Of a DNA stretch of 64,000 nucleotides, positions 21,452 through 32,447 are shown piece after piece (the stretch's first letter is position 1; every line of letters starts with the position of its first letter). Below the pieces are notes generated by a model. That model did no database searches and was not told the DNA's origin. It was given only the letters and a program-made list of their open reading frames with translations. Origin of the DNA: Muraenolepis orangiensis (taxonomy: Eukaryota > Chordata > Actinopteri > Gadiformes > Muraenolepididae). A program made the translations under genes and the position numbers. The stretch covers positions 11,686,603 to 11,750,602 of the forward strand of contig CM051004.1 of the NCBI GenBank assembly GCA_027704905.1, read 5' to 3'.

Positions 21452-24022
21452 ACCAGTGGTTCTCAAACTATTTTCAATAATGTACCCCCTTTGAAAAAAA
21501 ATGTCAGCCAAGTACCCCCTGATCAGCGCAAAAACTATTTGGTAGGGGAAAAAAGTCTATATAAAGAGGTCTAGTACAGCGCTGCACCATCCGTGTCTGA
21601 TTTATTAAAACAACAACCTTGTAACTGAGAAACACTTTAATGCTACATTTCAAATGTTTTAAATCTAATCACTATATTCATGGCAAACCAATTTTGACAC
21701 TAAGATGACATTAGTTGAATTTAACTGATCCTTTTAATAAGTAATTTAATTTAAGTAATTTAGTGAGAAACATGGGCTTGTGCTTCACTGAGGATCTTTG
21801 TCATTCTCTGTGACAGGGAGGCAACTGCAGTTATTAAACTTTTTTCCAGGCACAGTCTGTTTCTTTGCTTGTTTTTTATCAATGTCATTGCAGAAAAGGA
21901 GGCCTCACATAAATATGTGGAACCAAATGGTAAAAGCAGCTCCAAAGCTTTCTTTCCCAGCTCAGGGTGCTCCTTCTTCACACACACACCCAACACTGTG
22001 AGAGAGTAGATGTGTCAAACTTCATCTGTAGGCCACGGTCAGATGACACATCCAAGAGAGTTTCCTGATGACAGAAAGCTTTCTGCTATTTGCATCAGAC
22101 AAGAGAAATGGGTTTCTCACCCAATCCAACTGTGAAGATTTGTCCTCCATGTCAGGGAAGTAAGAATGAAAACTAGCAATCAAGTTGGTCAAATGTCCTT
22201 CTATGATTAACTTCACTGGAGCTATCTCCACATCCTCACTGGAAAGGAAAGCATCCACCTGAGGAAAGCAGGTGAAATCCCCCTCTGCACATGCCCTTTT
22301 CCACAGCTCTAATTTCTTCAGAAAACCGCCCACCTTGTCATACAGGTTCAGAATGTTGGTGTCCTTGCCCTGCAGACACACAGTCGCCAGCTCTGCTCGC
22401 TGTCGTGCAAGTCTTTCCAACTCTCCATTAAGTGACTTGAACTTACTCACCCACATGTCTGACGCCTTCAGGTCAGCAACAGCCAGCTCAAAGTCTCTGA
22501 TGGAGACCCCAGGGATGCATTTCAGGTCGACTTCGTCCACTGCACACTCGCGTGGATGAGTGATGAATTTAAAAAGTGCTCACGAAATTCTCTAAAACGT
22601 GCTTTGAATGACTGCAGGAGATCGGACGTGAAGACAGCTAGCTACTGGAGAGAAAAATGTTGAGTGGGGTCACTTGATAAGCACGCATCTCTAAATTGTC
22701 GCAGTGTTTCAAAGTGCAGAAGACGACCTGTTTCAATGTCCCTGGTGAAGAGTTCTAGCTTGCTTTCAAATGCAAACTGCTTGTTGAAGAGATAAGATTG
22801 TATTTCCAATACCTTGCATTTTCACATTGAGCTGGTTCAGACGGCCAGGTATGTCCACAAGATAGTGAAACTGGAGGAGCCACTCTGTGTTAGCTTGCTC
22901 AGGATGCTCGACGCCTTTCATTTCGAGAAACGTCCGGACTTCACTCAGGCAAGCTGCAAAACGCACTTTCCCCCTTGACAACCAACATACATTATTGTGT
23001 AAAAGCAGACCGGGATAATTATTCCCAACTTCGTCTAACAGTGCTTTAAACTGGCGATGATTTAAAGCTCGGGCAACAATAAAGTTGACCACTCGAATGA
23101 CCAGCGACATCACCTCACCAAGCTGCTGGCCACACGTTTGAGCACAAAGCGCCTCCTGGTGCAGAATGCAATGAAAACTTAGTATGGGTCTATTTTCATG
23201 TTCACGAAGAAGCGCTACAAATCCTTGTTCTTGTTCTTCCCCAACATATAGGGTGCACCATCAGTACAAACAGAAATCAGCTTATCCATCGCTAGATTTT
23301 TTTCTTTAGCAAACTCCATGAAAGACTTTAATAAATCCTCTCCTCCTGTTGACCCTTTCATTGGCAAAACAGCGACACTTTCCTCGCGCAGTGTGTCACC
23401 TGCACCATACCTCGCAATTATACTAAACTGAGATAAATGGCTAACGTCTGTCGACTCATCTAAAGCGAGAGAAAAGTATGTTCCTGCGTTTATGTCTTTA
23501 TCTGGGAAGTCATCAAACAGTTCATTGGCCGTCAAGCATGAATGTTTGGCATCGAAGTGCCACTTTACATTTGTCCATTTCATCGATGCAATTTTATCAT
23601 TTCATATCAAACATACCGCAGATCCTGCTCTCTCTTTTCAACATATTTTCCGTCTTAAGGGTTCTAAGTAGATACACTAGCTGGCTACCTGACGAAAAGG
23701 AGGAGTTTTTTCTTGACCTTACAACGACCCGTGTGTCGTTCCGCATTATCCAATTAAAATTGAGTTTTGGTGTCGACAGGTCAAAATAGATCTGACTTTT
23801 ATATTTATATTTGGAATTTAAATTGAAATGTTATAAACGAATTGCTGTTAAATGTTTTACTTTAAAATGGCACTGTATCTGTATCTGTATTTGTTACTTG
23901 TTAATCGTGTTTAAAAAAAATAATAATACTTTTTTTATTTTTATAAAAAATTGTGTGCGAGCCATATGCCGTGATCAAAAGAGCCATAATTGGCTCGCGA
24001 GCCATAGGTTCCCGACCCCTTA
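21452..24022 (-). mobile_element. hAT element region with mismatched ends
   Basis: The left limit CAGTGGTTCTCAAACTA (21,454) is a typical hAT-type terminus. The right limit reads GGCTCGCGAGCCATAGGTTC then CCGACCCCT (about 23,991), which is the reversed terminus of a different hAT family. The two ends are not inverted copies of each other. The block is thus either two overlapping hAT elements or one element with a replaced end. Confidence 0.6.
21760..23583 (-). pseudogene. hAT transposase remnant (Charlie-like), nearly full catalytic domain
   Basis: On the - strand the pieces run in order. The first is SLALDESTDVSHLSQFSI with the first catalytic Asp, then ISVCTDGAPYMLG (23,583-23,215). Next come VCWLSRGKVRFAACL and LLQFHYLVDIPGRL (23,113-22,766). 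Then a long helical insert domain (22,540-22,022), and finally LLPFGSTYLCEASFSAMTLI (21,996-21,760), the dimerisation region. Stops and frameshifts separate the pieces, so the protein is not made. The family is that of Charlie-type hAT transposases. It lies near the centre of the inverted duplication. Confidence 0.88.
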
Positions 24023-24304
24023 TATATAGCCATGTAATATGTATCACTTTTCTGTTCGTGAACTCTTTGCCTTATTGTTTAGAACAGAATAAGTCTTCCA
24101 ACAGTACAGGTTAAAAGCTTCAACCCATGATCTCGGAATCAATTAAACTTAATACAATGCAAAAGGTCAGGGAGGTTGCAGGATGTAATGTTGACTTGAA
24201 ACAGGCTCTAATGGGCTTTCGTTCCCTAAATGAGACTGAGGGCTGTTTATTTACATCACCAATAAGCATTAGTTCTCCTCACCACCAAGTCTAATGTGGT
24301 TTCA

Positions 24305-24430
24305 AGAGTCAAGAGACTTTATTTATCCCGAGGGAAATTAAGGTGCAACAGTTGAAACAGAGGGAATAAATGCACACAAAATATACTAATACCTAAAAAC
24401 TAAATAACAACAAACTAAACTAAACTAGTA
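24305..24430 (-). mobile_element. Non-LTR retrotransposon 3'-end fragment
   Basis: AGAGACTTTATTTATCCCGA then GGGAAATTAAGGTGCAACAG is the typical reversed 3' end of a fish LINE. No coding part is attached. Confidence 0.55.
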
Positions 24431-24761
24431 TAAACAAACAGTTAACCACGCCGGTAGGAGCACATCTTTATCTGTTAAAGTCCTCCCTGGTTGTGCTATA
24501 CACTGACACATTTATATTGTTATTCTAAATACGCTCTTCTCGAGCTACGCCGCTCGACCTCTGCTTCAGCAGCTGGTGTGCGCTTATCCGCCCATATTCC
24601 CCCCCAGATTCCCAGGGCATTCCCACGCATCCCTCTGCCCGCGTCTCCCTAAACAAAGCAGCCCTTCACCGTCGAGAGCCGTCGGTCTGTGCGGAGATCT
24701 GAGGAGCCGCTGTCGGAAGGTTGCTCTCTTGCGGTAACAAGTCATTAAACCGGCCTGAGGA

Positions 24762-24934
<173 letters not shown>

Positions 24935-25289
24935 ATAGAAAAGCGACAAGAACCTTCGAGTGTCTTTTGTACACTGACTCTACAGATGCAACTCAATATT
25001 TCCTCCACACGGTGGCGCCAAGTCTCCCCTGGTTGCACCATTGATCCTGCTGTCAGCTCATAACTAGGTGGTCAGGTAGGCTACTGTCAGAAAGCTTCAG
25101 CATGCTTAATTTAAATAGTTTGACTATTTTTCGTAACACCAGCTCCACAGATTGTGACATGGGAATCATTCCTATGTACTTACAAATGGCCAATAAAATA
25201 TCTTGTATCTTGTATGGTTATTTTGGCAAAAGCACAAATAAAGCTCTGAGGCTTAATACATAATACTAAATAAATAAATACAAACGTTA

Positions 25290-25595
25290 AGCACACCCAT
25301 CTGTTATCTGTTTCATCTTTCATAATTATCACTTCCTACCCAATGCCCTAACATTCTGCCCAGAAAATTAAACATGTGCTAGAAAATGAGATCCTGTAGA
25401 TTAGTTCCACACCATTGATCTTTTTAATCCCAAACCAGATTGAAGTGTGTTGTGTACCGGTATTATGTTGCCCAGGCCAGCCTGGAGAGAGAGAGGGAGG
25501 AATATGTGTTTGCGTTGCATGTTTAGGATATTGCTTTGTCAAATTCTTTGTAAATGTCTCTCTGTCCCTTGTCGTTGTAGCTTCCATAAATATTG
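25290..25595. repeat. Direct copy of the 5.7-6.1 kb block
   Basis: Shared landmarks with 5,730-6,070 are CACCCATCT, AACATGTG, TTCCACACCATTGAT, GCCAGCCTGGAGAGA and TTTGCGTTGCATGTTTAGGA (TTTTGGA in the other copy). GATATTGCTTTGTCAAATTC and CCCTTGTCGTTGT complete the list. Orientation is the same as at 5.7 kb, unlike the inverted pairs of the arms, so it is either a dispersed repeat or a later rearrangement. Confidence 0.7.
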
Positions 25596-26624
25596 AAAAG
25601 CAAGTTATTTTGGATCTGAAAACCAGTGATCAGCTTTATGGGACCGGGTTATTGAAAAATTCCCCCAAAAGGACAGGAGGTTGGATTTTGTCTTCAATGG
25701 AACGTTATTGGTGAGTGAAACCGAATATGTCTTGCTGGATTTGCTAGTGTTGCATCTCGTTTGAACTGGTTGCACTTTGTTTCCACACACTTGCTGACTT
25801 GGTTTTTCTTTGCATTTGGTAATTATTATAAAGGTCTGGTTGTGTGGCAGCCGTTGGGGTTTCTGATGACGATACACTTTAAGAATGAGCTCACCTGCCA
25901 TCTCTTAGCTCCTTAGCTCTTCTAATAATTGAACTACACTACAAAAGTAAACCTTTTGGGAATTGTGTTAAACTAAATATCGAAACATTGTATGGACTAT
26001 TAAAAGTCAGGGGGGGGGGACTTCAGAAAGACAAGTTAGGCACATGCAAGACTATCGATCAATGACTATAGAAATTGGAGCAGGAAGAGAGAATAACGAC
26101 TTTCCCTTTTCATGGGCGACATATTGCAGGCACTTCGCTATAACCAGTAGAGGGCACCAAATACATTTTTGAACAGTAGGCTACATTATTTATTCCTCAA
26201 CTATTCCAAGCTACTGTGTAATTGTGTATAAAGTGTTATTTAAATTATTAAAGTGTTAATTAATAAGGAAATCGAAATGGAAAATAGCAATGTTTGGTTT
26301 GTATGATTTTGGTTATCTCGGCACCATAATGATCAACAATACACAGGTCCGTAGCCTAACATATAACATATTTCAGGGGAGGGTCCGGCAGAACCAACAA
26401 TAATCATCACAATCCGGAATTCAGACCCAAAAACGACTTACCTAGCTAAGTGCCTGCCTGACCAATCAAGGGGAGCTTGATTAATTGATTAATTGTTCTG
26501 GTGCAATCTTTATTTTCAGTCGAGCGGCCCCTTCTCTGTACATTCCCTAATTAGTAGGCCTATGCTCAGTATGTTTTCATTAATGTAGCTTTATTTGTAT
26601 TTGTTTGTTGGCATGAGACATTTT

Positions 26625-27165
26625 TTCACCAGCGCCTCTATGCCCTCAGGAGAAGTGGCATAGGCAAACGGTGGCTGGTGAACATCTACCGTGGCACTGT
26701 AGAGAGCGTCCTGATGTGTGGCGTCACTGTGTGGTACAGCAGCACCGTGGCACAGGACAAGAAAGCCATTCAGAGGGTCGGGAGGATGGCAGAAATGATC
26801 AACGGATTTGCACTTATTGCATTAGGGAGATCTTTAGGACCAGATGTCGAAAGAAGGCCATCTCCATCACAAAGGACTGCAACAACCCTGTGCACCATTT
26901 CCTCTCCCCCCTACGGTCCGGTCGCTGGTTCCCCAGCATCCGTACAGACTACCAGGTTCTACCAGGTTCAAGGACAGTTTTAACAAACTGGCAGTGTGCC
27001 TACTGAAGTGCTAACACAACATTGTCATCCATATTTCCTTACACTATCATACTTTTTGCTGGACTTTCTGGACTCATTACAGTAACTGCACTTTAAAAGT
27101 TTGTATATGCTTTATGCCCAATCCAACACGTACATATCATCCACCATCCATTGGATTACAAAAAC
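26625..27165 (+). pseudogene. CR1/L2-type LINE, C-terminal and 3' end fragment
   Basis: The + strand codes RGTVESVLMCGVTVWYSSTV then AQDKKAIQRVGRMAEMI, the last part of an L2-clade reverse-transcriptase ORF, followed by PSPSQRTATT and a 3' untranslated region with GGACTCATTACAGTAACTGC. A frameshift is present after ALIALG. It stands upstream of, not downstream of, the reverse-transcriptase part at 27.2-28.1 kb, so these are two separate copies or a rearranged one. Confidence 0.82.
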
Positions 27166-27179
27166 GAACTGGACTTAGA

Positions 27180-28100
27180 GTTTGGGGACTCACTCTGACA
27201 CCAGACGTATGTGGCAAGGTCTGAGGATCCTCACCAACTACAAGGGGAGCTCAGGTGCTGTCACCAACAATGACCCCAACCTACCAGATGAGCTGAACAC
27301 GTTTTACGCTTGCTTTGAAAGGGGGAACTTTGAGCCAACCAACAAATTGAACATTCACCTAGAGGACTACGTTCTACAACTGTCCGAGTCCGAGGTCCGC
27401 AGAACCTTCAGGAGGGTGAAGGCAGGGAAGGCAGCGAGTTCCATCCCGTGTCTTCAAGACCTGCGCTGATCTGCTGGCTCGTGTGTTCACAGATCTCTAC
27501 AACGCATCACTGCAACAGTCTGTCATCCCAGTGTGCTTCAAAGAGACAACCATTGTGCCATTACCCAAAAAGACCAAGGTAACAAGCCTCAATGATTATC
27601 GCCCAGTGGCTTTAACACCCATAGCCGTGAAGTGCCTGGAGAAACTTGTCATGTGGCACTCTCTGGCACTACACACAGCCCTGGAGCACGTAGACAGGAG
27701 GGACACCTACATCAGACTGCTGTTCATTGACTACAGCTCGGCATTCAACACCATCGTTCCCTCCAAGCTGGTCCTGAAACTGAGGGATCTAGGTCTGGGT
27801 GCCCCCATCTGTAACTGTATTATGGACTTCCTGACAGGCAGGCCTCAAGTGGTGAAGATTGGGAACACCATCTCATCCACTCTGGTCCTCAACACCGGAG
27901 CACCCCAAGGCTGCTGCCTCAGTCCCCGGCTGTACTCGCTGTACACACATGACACACATGACATTATTGCTGTGCCACGCACAGCAATAATCTGATTATC
28001 ATGTTTGAAGACGACACCTCAGGTCTTCGACCTGATAAGCTAGGACAACGAAACAGCATTACAGAGATGAGGTAGTCCAGCTGATGCGATGGTGCAAATG
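27180..28100 (+). pseudogene. CR1/L2-type LINE reverse-transcriptase fragment
   Basis: Frames at 27,182-27,469 and 27,483-27,995 give LPDELNTFYACFERGNFEP, SESEVRRTFRRVKAGKAA, VPLPKKTKVTSLNDYRPVAL, RLLFIDYSSAFNTIVPSKL and LNTGAPQGCCLSPRLYSLYT. These are motifs 0-5 of the L2/CR1 reverse transcriptase. The frame is broken near 27,470 and part of the palm is missing after VMWHSLAL. Beyond 28,100 it abuts an opposite-strand copy. Confidence 0.88.
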
Positions 28101-28117
28101 TCTGGAAGACTATGAGC

Positions 28118-28448
28118 TCATCGTGCCCACCAGGGCACCCACTTCACCCTTCGAAGCGCTCTGCGCTTGAGTGCGGTGCAGTTCCCGTACCACGCGGTGA
28201 TACACCCTGTAAGAACACTCTTGATTGTTCCGGTGTAGAATGTTCTCAGGATGCAGGGGCCCATGCTGAATTTCCTCAGACGCCTGAGGAAATACAGGCG
28301 TTGTTGGGCCCTTTTCACCATGTGTGTGGTGTGCGTGGACCATGTAAGGTCCTCGGAGATGTGCACGTCGAGGAACTTGAAGCTAATGACCCTCTCTACT
28401 GCAACACCGTCGATGGAGATAGGGGCGTGCTCTCCTCTCCTGCTCGTG
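28118..28448 (-). pseudogene. L2-type LINE fragment inserted into the hykk pseudogene
   Basis: The - strand reads RVISFKFLDVHISEDLTW, MVKRAQQRLYFLRRLRKFSM and TFYTGTIKSVLTGCITAWYG, the C-terminal third of an L2-clade ORF. Its upstream edge joins the exon 4 copy of the hykk pseudogene, which is cut at the ATCATGTACATG codons. Confidence 0.85.
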
Positions 28449-28588
28449 CATGTACATGATGCAGATGGCCAGCTCGTGCACGTAGTAGCCACTGCTCATG
28501 TCGCCGAAGTCCAGGATGCCTGATATTCTGTGGTCACCCCCACTGTCCTTGTCCAGTACTACCAGGTCATTGAAGTCCCCGTGGTTAC
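28449..28588 (-). pseudogene. hykk: hykk pseudogene, exon 4 copy (partial)
   Basis: The - strand codes CNHGDFNDL then VVLDKDSGGDHRISGILDFG then DMSSGYYVHELAICIMYM, clearly the hykk exon 4 start. Relative to the intact gene, nine bases (AACATACTG, coding Asn-Ile-Leu) are missing after DL, which removes the conserved Asn of the catalytic loop. The acceptor AG is gone: the sequence before TAACCACGG is unrelated LINE-like DNA. The copy is cut after about 140 bases by an L2 fragment. It keeps Gly in ILDFGD where the intact gene has Ala. Confidence 0.9.
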
Positions 28589-28589
28589 A

Positions 28590-28900
28590 TACATTCAATT
28601 TCATTAAGCACTTTTCTGGACACCCAAGGCGCTTTACACACACAGTAAAATAATTTAATAGTTACATAGATTAACATAAGACAGAATGATAGATACAATT
28701 AAAAATATATATAAAAAGGACTATAATTTTAATTAAGAGTAATAGGATAAAGGGGAGGATGCTTAGCAGGGGAAAACATATATCTATATATATATATAAA
28801 ATAATATCTGCACTGTACTGCATACAAACATATGGAGCCCCTAAAGTCCCATAATGTAATATGTTATTATCTTGTGCGCACAAGATAAATATTTTGTGTG
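28590..28900. repeat. LINE-end-like and AT-rich DNA inside the pseudogene
   Basis: AAGCACTTTTCTGGACACCC then AAGGCGCTTTACACACA resembles the reversed 3' end of a fish LINE. A TATATATATAT run follows at 28,782. This DNA replaces the exon 4 acceptor of the pseudogene. Confidence 0.5.
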
Positions 28901-28913
28901 CACAAGATAGTAC
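28866..28913. repeat. Palindromic TTATCTTGTGCGCACAAGAT motif pair
   Basis: TATCTTGTGCGCACAAGATA is a perfect palindrome at 28,868-28,887, and TTTTGTGTGCACAAGATAG follows at once. The related TTATCTTGTGCACACAAGAT occurs at 36,556 and 45,237. Such palindromes are found at transposon ends in fish, though the family is not identified here. Confidence 0.7.
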
Positions 28914-29059
28914 CCTCTAGACCCTGTTCTTGATACAGTTACACACATATGATTGTTAGTGTGTCTTTCAACTGTAATACAACTGGACAATATGTATAGC
29001 TTTGTGTCATTCACAGCAGACTGGCTGTGTAAATCCCTTTAAATGTCCTGTATTTGCAT

Positions 29060-29345
29060 ATTGTCAAAATAGATCCACGGACGGCGCAATTGCCATGGCC
29101 CTCCACACTGCCCTTTCCCACCTGGAGGGAAAGAACTGTTATGTGCGAATGCTGTTTGTGGACTACAGCTCAGCGTTCAACACAATAGTTCCTGCCAAGC
29201 TCGACACCAAGCTTAGAGGTCTAGGCGTGCCCCCATCCACATGCAGCTGGATACTGGACCTCCTGTTGGACCGCCGCCAGGTGGTGAGGATGGGCAGCAC
29301 CACATCAGAGCCACTGACTCTCAACACGGGAGCCCCCCAGGGAAT
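29060..29345 (+). pseudogene. LINE reverse-transcriptase fragment
   Basis: The + strand codes AMALHTALSHLEGKNCYVRM, LFVDYSSAFNTIVPAKLDTK and SEPLTLNTGAPQG, palm motifs of a CR1/L2-clade reverse transcriptase of a family different from the one at 27 kb. It ends abruptly at 29,345 where the BEL/Pao fragment begins, and starts without an upstream ORF. Confidence 0.85.
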
Positions 29346-30693
29346 CTTTTTACCGGAGTAAAAGCATCTGACTTGTAGGTTGTTCACTCTTTGAGCGCTT
29401 ACTACTGTGGTTCTTGAGGTCATAGTAGATAGCTTGAGCTTGACTTGTTCTTTACTTGCTTCCAAAGCCTCAGCTACTTCACTTAGCACAAATGTTGCGT
29501 CACTTTGAGAATCCAACAGAGCGTATACACAGATTTATTCTGCTGGTTGACATGTGAATGAAAGCCAGACTGGAATTATAGCAGCTGTTTGTGTGTTACC
29601 TTCACCAAGTATTACTCTGTTGGAGGTAGCCGCTGTGGTTCTTTCTTCTTGTTGTGTTGGTTGAGGTCTTTCTTTGTATCTTTCTTGATTTGTATTTAAC
29701 CTTTGTGAACTAAAGTGTTGATTGGCTTGTTGTGGTCTTTGTTCTTCCTTTGCACGCTCTTCATGCAGACAGGTAGGATGTTGCTTCTTGCACACTTCAC
29801 ATACACTCCTACTGTGGCAGCTCCTTGACTGATGGCCAGTCTCGAGACATCCAAAGCATAGCTTCTGAGCTTGAATGTACTTGATTCTGTCTGGAACAGC
29901 TTGCTCGATGAACTTCCTGCAATTGTGCAAAGAATGCCAATTGTTCTTACAGAGAATACATGTTAAGATGTTTTTTTCGTCTGAACTTGGTGGTCAGTGT
30001 CTTTGCTGCAAAGCTTTGTTGTCTTTGAGATTTAGTGTTTTCAGCTTCACCTTGCTTCAGTGATTGCAATGATGTGGCAATATTTGCTTCTCTTGTCAGA
30101 AACTTTACAAATTGGCTGAAGGAGGGAAATTGGTAACTGTCTTCTTGGAGTTCAATAACCTTCCGATTCCAGCTTGCAGTTAGCCAATCTGGTAACTTTA
30201 AAAGTATTTGCCTGTTTTCATTACAGTCATTCAATATTTCTAATGCCTTGATGTGGACCATGGCAGCCTCGCAACTACGGAGAAAGTCTGCAAAATCTCT
30301 GAGCTCAAACCTGTCCTTAGATCCCATCTTGGGCCACGATTGACGCTTGTCTCTATAGGCTTTTGCAATTGTAAATGGATTCCCATATCTCTTCTCCAAA
30401 ATCTCCCATGCTGCAACATAGGCAGATTTGGTTCCGAGCAGGAAATAACCATCAAGTGCTTTCTTAGCTTGTCCACTAACATATCTCCTTAAGTAGTATA
30501 TTTTTTCTTTGTCTTGGATGTTCTTCTGATCAATCAGTGTTTCAAAGGAGAGTTTCCAGTCATTGTATTTCAATGCATCCCCACTGAATACTGAAGGTTC
30601 AGGAACTGATATTATGGGACTTGTGGGAGCAGGCACTGGGTTGCTTACCAGATCCCTCTCTAGCAAGTCTTTCCATTCTTCTTTAATGGACAA
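29346..30693 (-). pseudogene. BEL/Pao retrotransposon gag and protease fragment
   Basis: On the - strand a 248-codon frame (30,693-29,947) starts MSIKEEWKDLLERDL and holds the gag-type capsid domain with FSGDALKYNDWKLSFETLI and AWEILEKRYGNPFTIAKAY. It corresponds to the DUF1759 domain. Next (29,930-29,535) is a CCHC-like knuckle (CFGCLETGHQSRSC). Then comes the aspartic protease start LLDSQSDATFVLSEVAEAL near 29,510, corresponding to DUF1758. A frameshift or stop separates the parts; reverse transcriptase and integrase are absent. The fragment occupies the place where the hykk pseudogene should have exon 3. Confidence 0.88.
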
Positions 30694-30701
30694 TACAATA
30701 C

Positions 30702-30702
<1 letters not shown>

Positions 30703-30740
<38 letters not shown>

Positions 30741-30741
30741 C
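30703..30741. repeat. (AAT)n microsatellite
   Basis: About 13 AAT units. The matching place in hykk intron 2 (19,160-19,187) has a short TTATTATCATAATTATTATT stretch, so this probably expanded from a seed. Confidence 0.9.
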
Positions 30742-31096
30742 AGGATGGAAAATATTGTGAAAATATTTTATGCAAATAGTGGCAATTCTAGGATTTAGCT
30801 TTCAGGGGCAAAAAAACACTTTACAACTTTTCACACACACACACACACATGATCCAGTAATTTGTAAGTTCAAGAATTAGGATGTAATGTATTACAATTT
30901 ATATAACCATCAAGGTTAACCCGGATCAGAACATTCTTCATCATTTACATCATGCACAACTGTCCATGTCATTAATGTTCCTCTTGTATCTGCAGTTAAG
31001 GTATAAGATATTTACAAAACACTAGAGAGGAAAAAAGTATGTTCTTCTCTTGTTAATATTATGGAAATAAACCTTGAACTTTGACAATGTGAAAGC
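30741..31096 (-). pseudogene. hykk: hykk pseudogene, intron 2 copy
   Basis: In reverse complement this matches hykk intron 2 (18,755-19,170). Shared landmarks are ATTTGCATA with CCTAGAATTGCCACTATT, a (CA) tract, ACTTACAAATTACTGGATCA on one side and AATTCTTGAACTTAC, TTAATGTTCCTCTT, GACATGGACAGTT, and AAAGTATGTTCTT. It shows that the second hykk copy came from genomic DNA, not from a spliced transcript. Confidence 0.88.
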
Positions 31097-31719
31097 ATGA
31101 TAATAATAATAATAATACATTTTATTTGTGGGGCGCCTTGCAAAACACCCAAGGACACCTTCCAGAGTATATATGCTACAGAATAAAAAACAGTGGACTT
31201 CACAAAGTGTCCGCAGGGTTTAAAACCAGACAAACAACAGGAAGTAAAACACATGGTACAGTTTATATGGAATATGCCAGTTTAAACAGATGGGTTTTTA
31301 GTTGGGTTTTGTAAGTTGTTATAGAATCAGACTGTCGGATGTGTAGTGGCAGGGAGTTCCAGAGTCTGGGAGCCGAGCAACTGAAAGCTCGAGCACCCAT
31401 GGTGCTGAGGCGTGAGCTGGGGACAGTGAGAAGTCCAACGGAGGAAGAGCGGAGGGTGCGGGAGGGGGTGAACTCCTGAAGGAGGTCAGTGATGTAGATG
31501 GGGGCTAGATTGTGGAGAGCTTTGTAGGTGAGTAAAAGGTTTTTATAGTCAATCCGGTAGCGCACAGGAAGCCAGTGCAGTTGAATGAGACCAGGGGTGA
31601 TGTGGTCAGATGAGTTAGTGCGGGTGATTATCCGGGCAGCAGAGTTCTGAATTATTTGTCTGTTGAGGAGTTTGATGGGAAGGCCAGTCAGAGCATTGCA
31701 TTGCAGTAATCAATCCGGG
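31097..31719 (-). mobile_element. 5'-truncated LINE with 10-bp target duplication
   Basis: Flanks are ATGTGAAAGC at 31,087-31,096 and again at 31,720-31,729, a perfect 10-base duplication. The 3' end has an (ATT)n-type tail (ATGATAATAATAATAATAAT on the + strand), followed by a TTTTATTTGTGGGGCGCCTT stem. The - strand codes NLLLTYKALHNLAPIYITDL, RLWNSLPLHIRQSD and TQLKTHLFKLAY, a typical LINE ORF C-terminus. The intact hykk intron 2 has the uninterrupted site, so the insertion came after the duplication. Confidence 0.92.
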
Positions 31720-31755
31720 ATGTGAAAGCCTCTCTCTTCCCCAATTGAGGGATTG

Positions 31756-31897
31756 TTAAGAAGAACCGTGTCCATCCTAGCAGCCATTTTTCCAACCTCG
31801 TATAGCATCGGAGTCGAGACAGGGACCTTGGAAATGGTGGTCCCCGGGAGAAAGGTCAGCAGCCTCACCAGGTACTTCTGACGGCCATAGCCACATT
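31756..31897 (-). pseudogene. hykk: hykk pseudogene, exon 2 copy
   Basis: In reverse complement the exon reads on with GYGRQKYLVRLLTFLPGTT then ISKVPVSTPMLYEVGKMAAR, with no stop. The acceptor context TTTTTCCTGTGAG is kept. At the other end the intact gene has CTTAAGGTAAAACAATCCC, while this copy has CTTAACAATCCC. The donor GT and neighbouring bases are deleted, so this exon cannot be spliced normally. Beyond the acceptor, intron 1 is interrupted by a hAT fragment. Confidence 0.9.
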
Positions 31898-31908
31898 CTC
31901 ACAGGAAA

Positions 31909-32447
31909 AAGGTAAATCTTTCCCAAAAGGCAGTTTGCATTACGATGATCGCACGCTGTAAATACTCACAATGTATTTGATAGTGTGCTTCTTTGAACTC
32001 TCTCAGGGAGGGGAAGTGAGAGAGCGTACCTCTCTGTACATCTCTGGCAAACACTGTCATCTTGCACTCAAATGCCAACACATCCTCTCAGGACCAGACT
32101 TTGTTGTGCATCAGGAGATCCGAATATGCACTGGCAACTTCATCTAACAATAAACAGAATTGTCGAGGGTTTTACCCTTTTGCCATTCTTTTGTTCACTA
32201 TCGGAATGACAAGGTTCCTCCATGCCAAGAGGCAGGGCATTGTGACGCATTTTTTAATTGACCAAATATTAAAACTTTTTATTTCAGTGTAACAGTATCA
32301 CCTTGATCTCTACAATAAGAGGTGTAAAAAATTGGCATTATTTATTTCAATATATCTATATATTTTTTAAAGCGACAGGGAGCCACTGCAGAGGGGCTGA
32401 AGAGTCACATGCGAGTCCAGAGCCGCGGATTGCCAACCCCTGGCCTA
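31909..32447 (-). mobile_element. hAT transposon end fragment
   Basis: The right limit reads GCCGCGGATTGCCAACCCCT then GG, the reversed terminus of a hAT family (CCAGGGGTTGGCAATCC). The - strand frame 32,081-31,899 has ECKMTVFARDVQRGTLSHFP, as found near the middle of Charlie-type transposases. It splits the exon 2 copy of the hykk pseudogene from its intron 1 copy. Confidence 0.7.

Noticed and set aside
28118..28459. A + strand frame of 115 codons in this stretch
   Set aside because: It is the shadow of the LINE ORF and the hykk exon 4 copy that read on the - strand with clear motifs.
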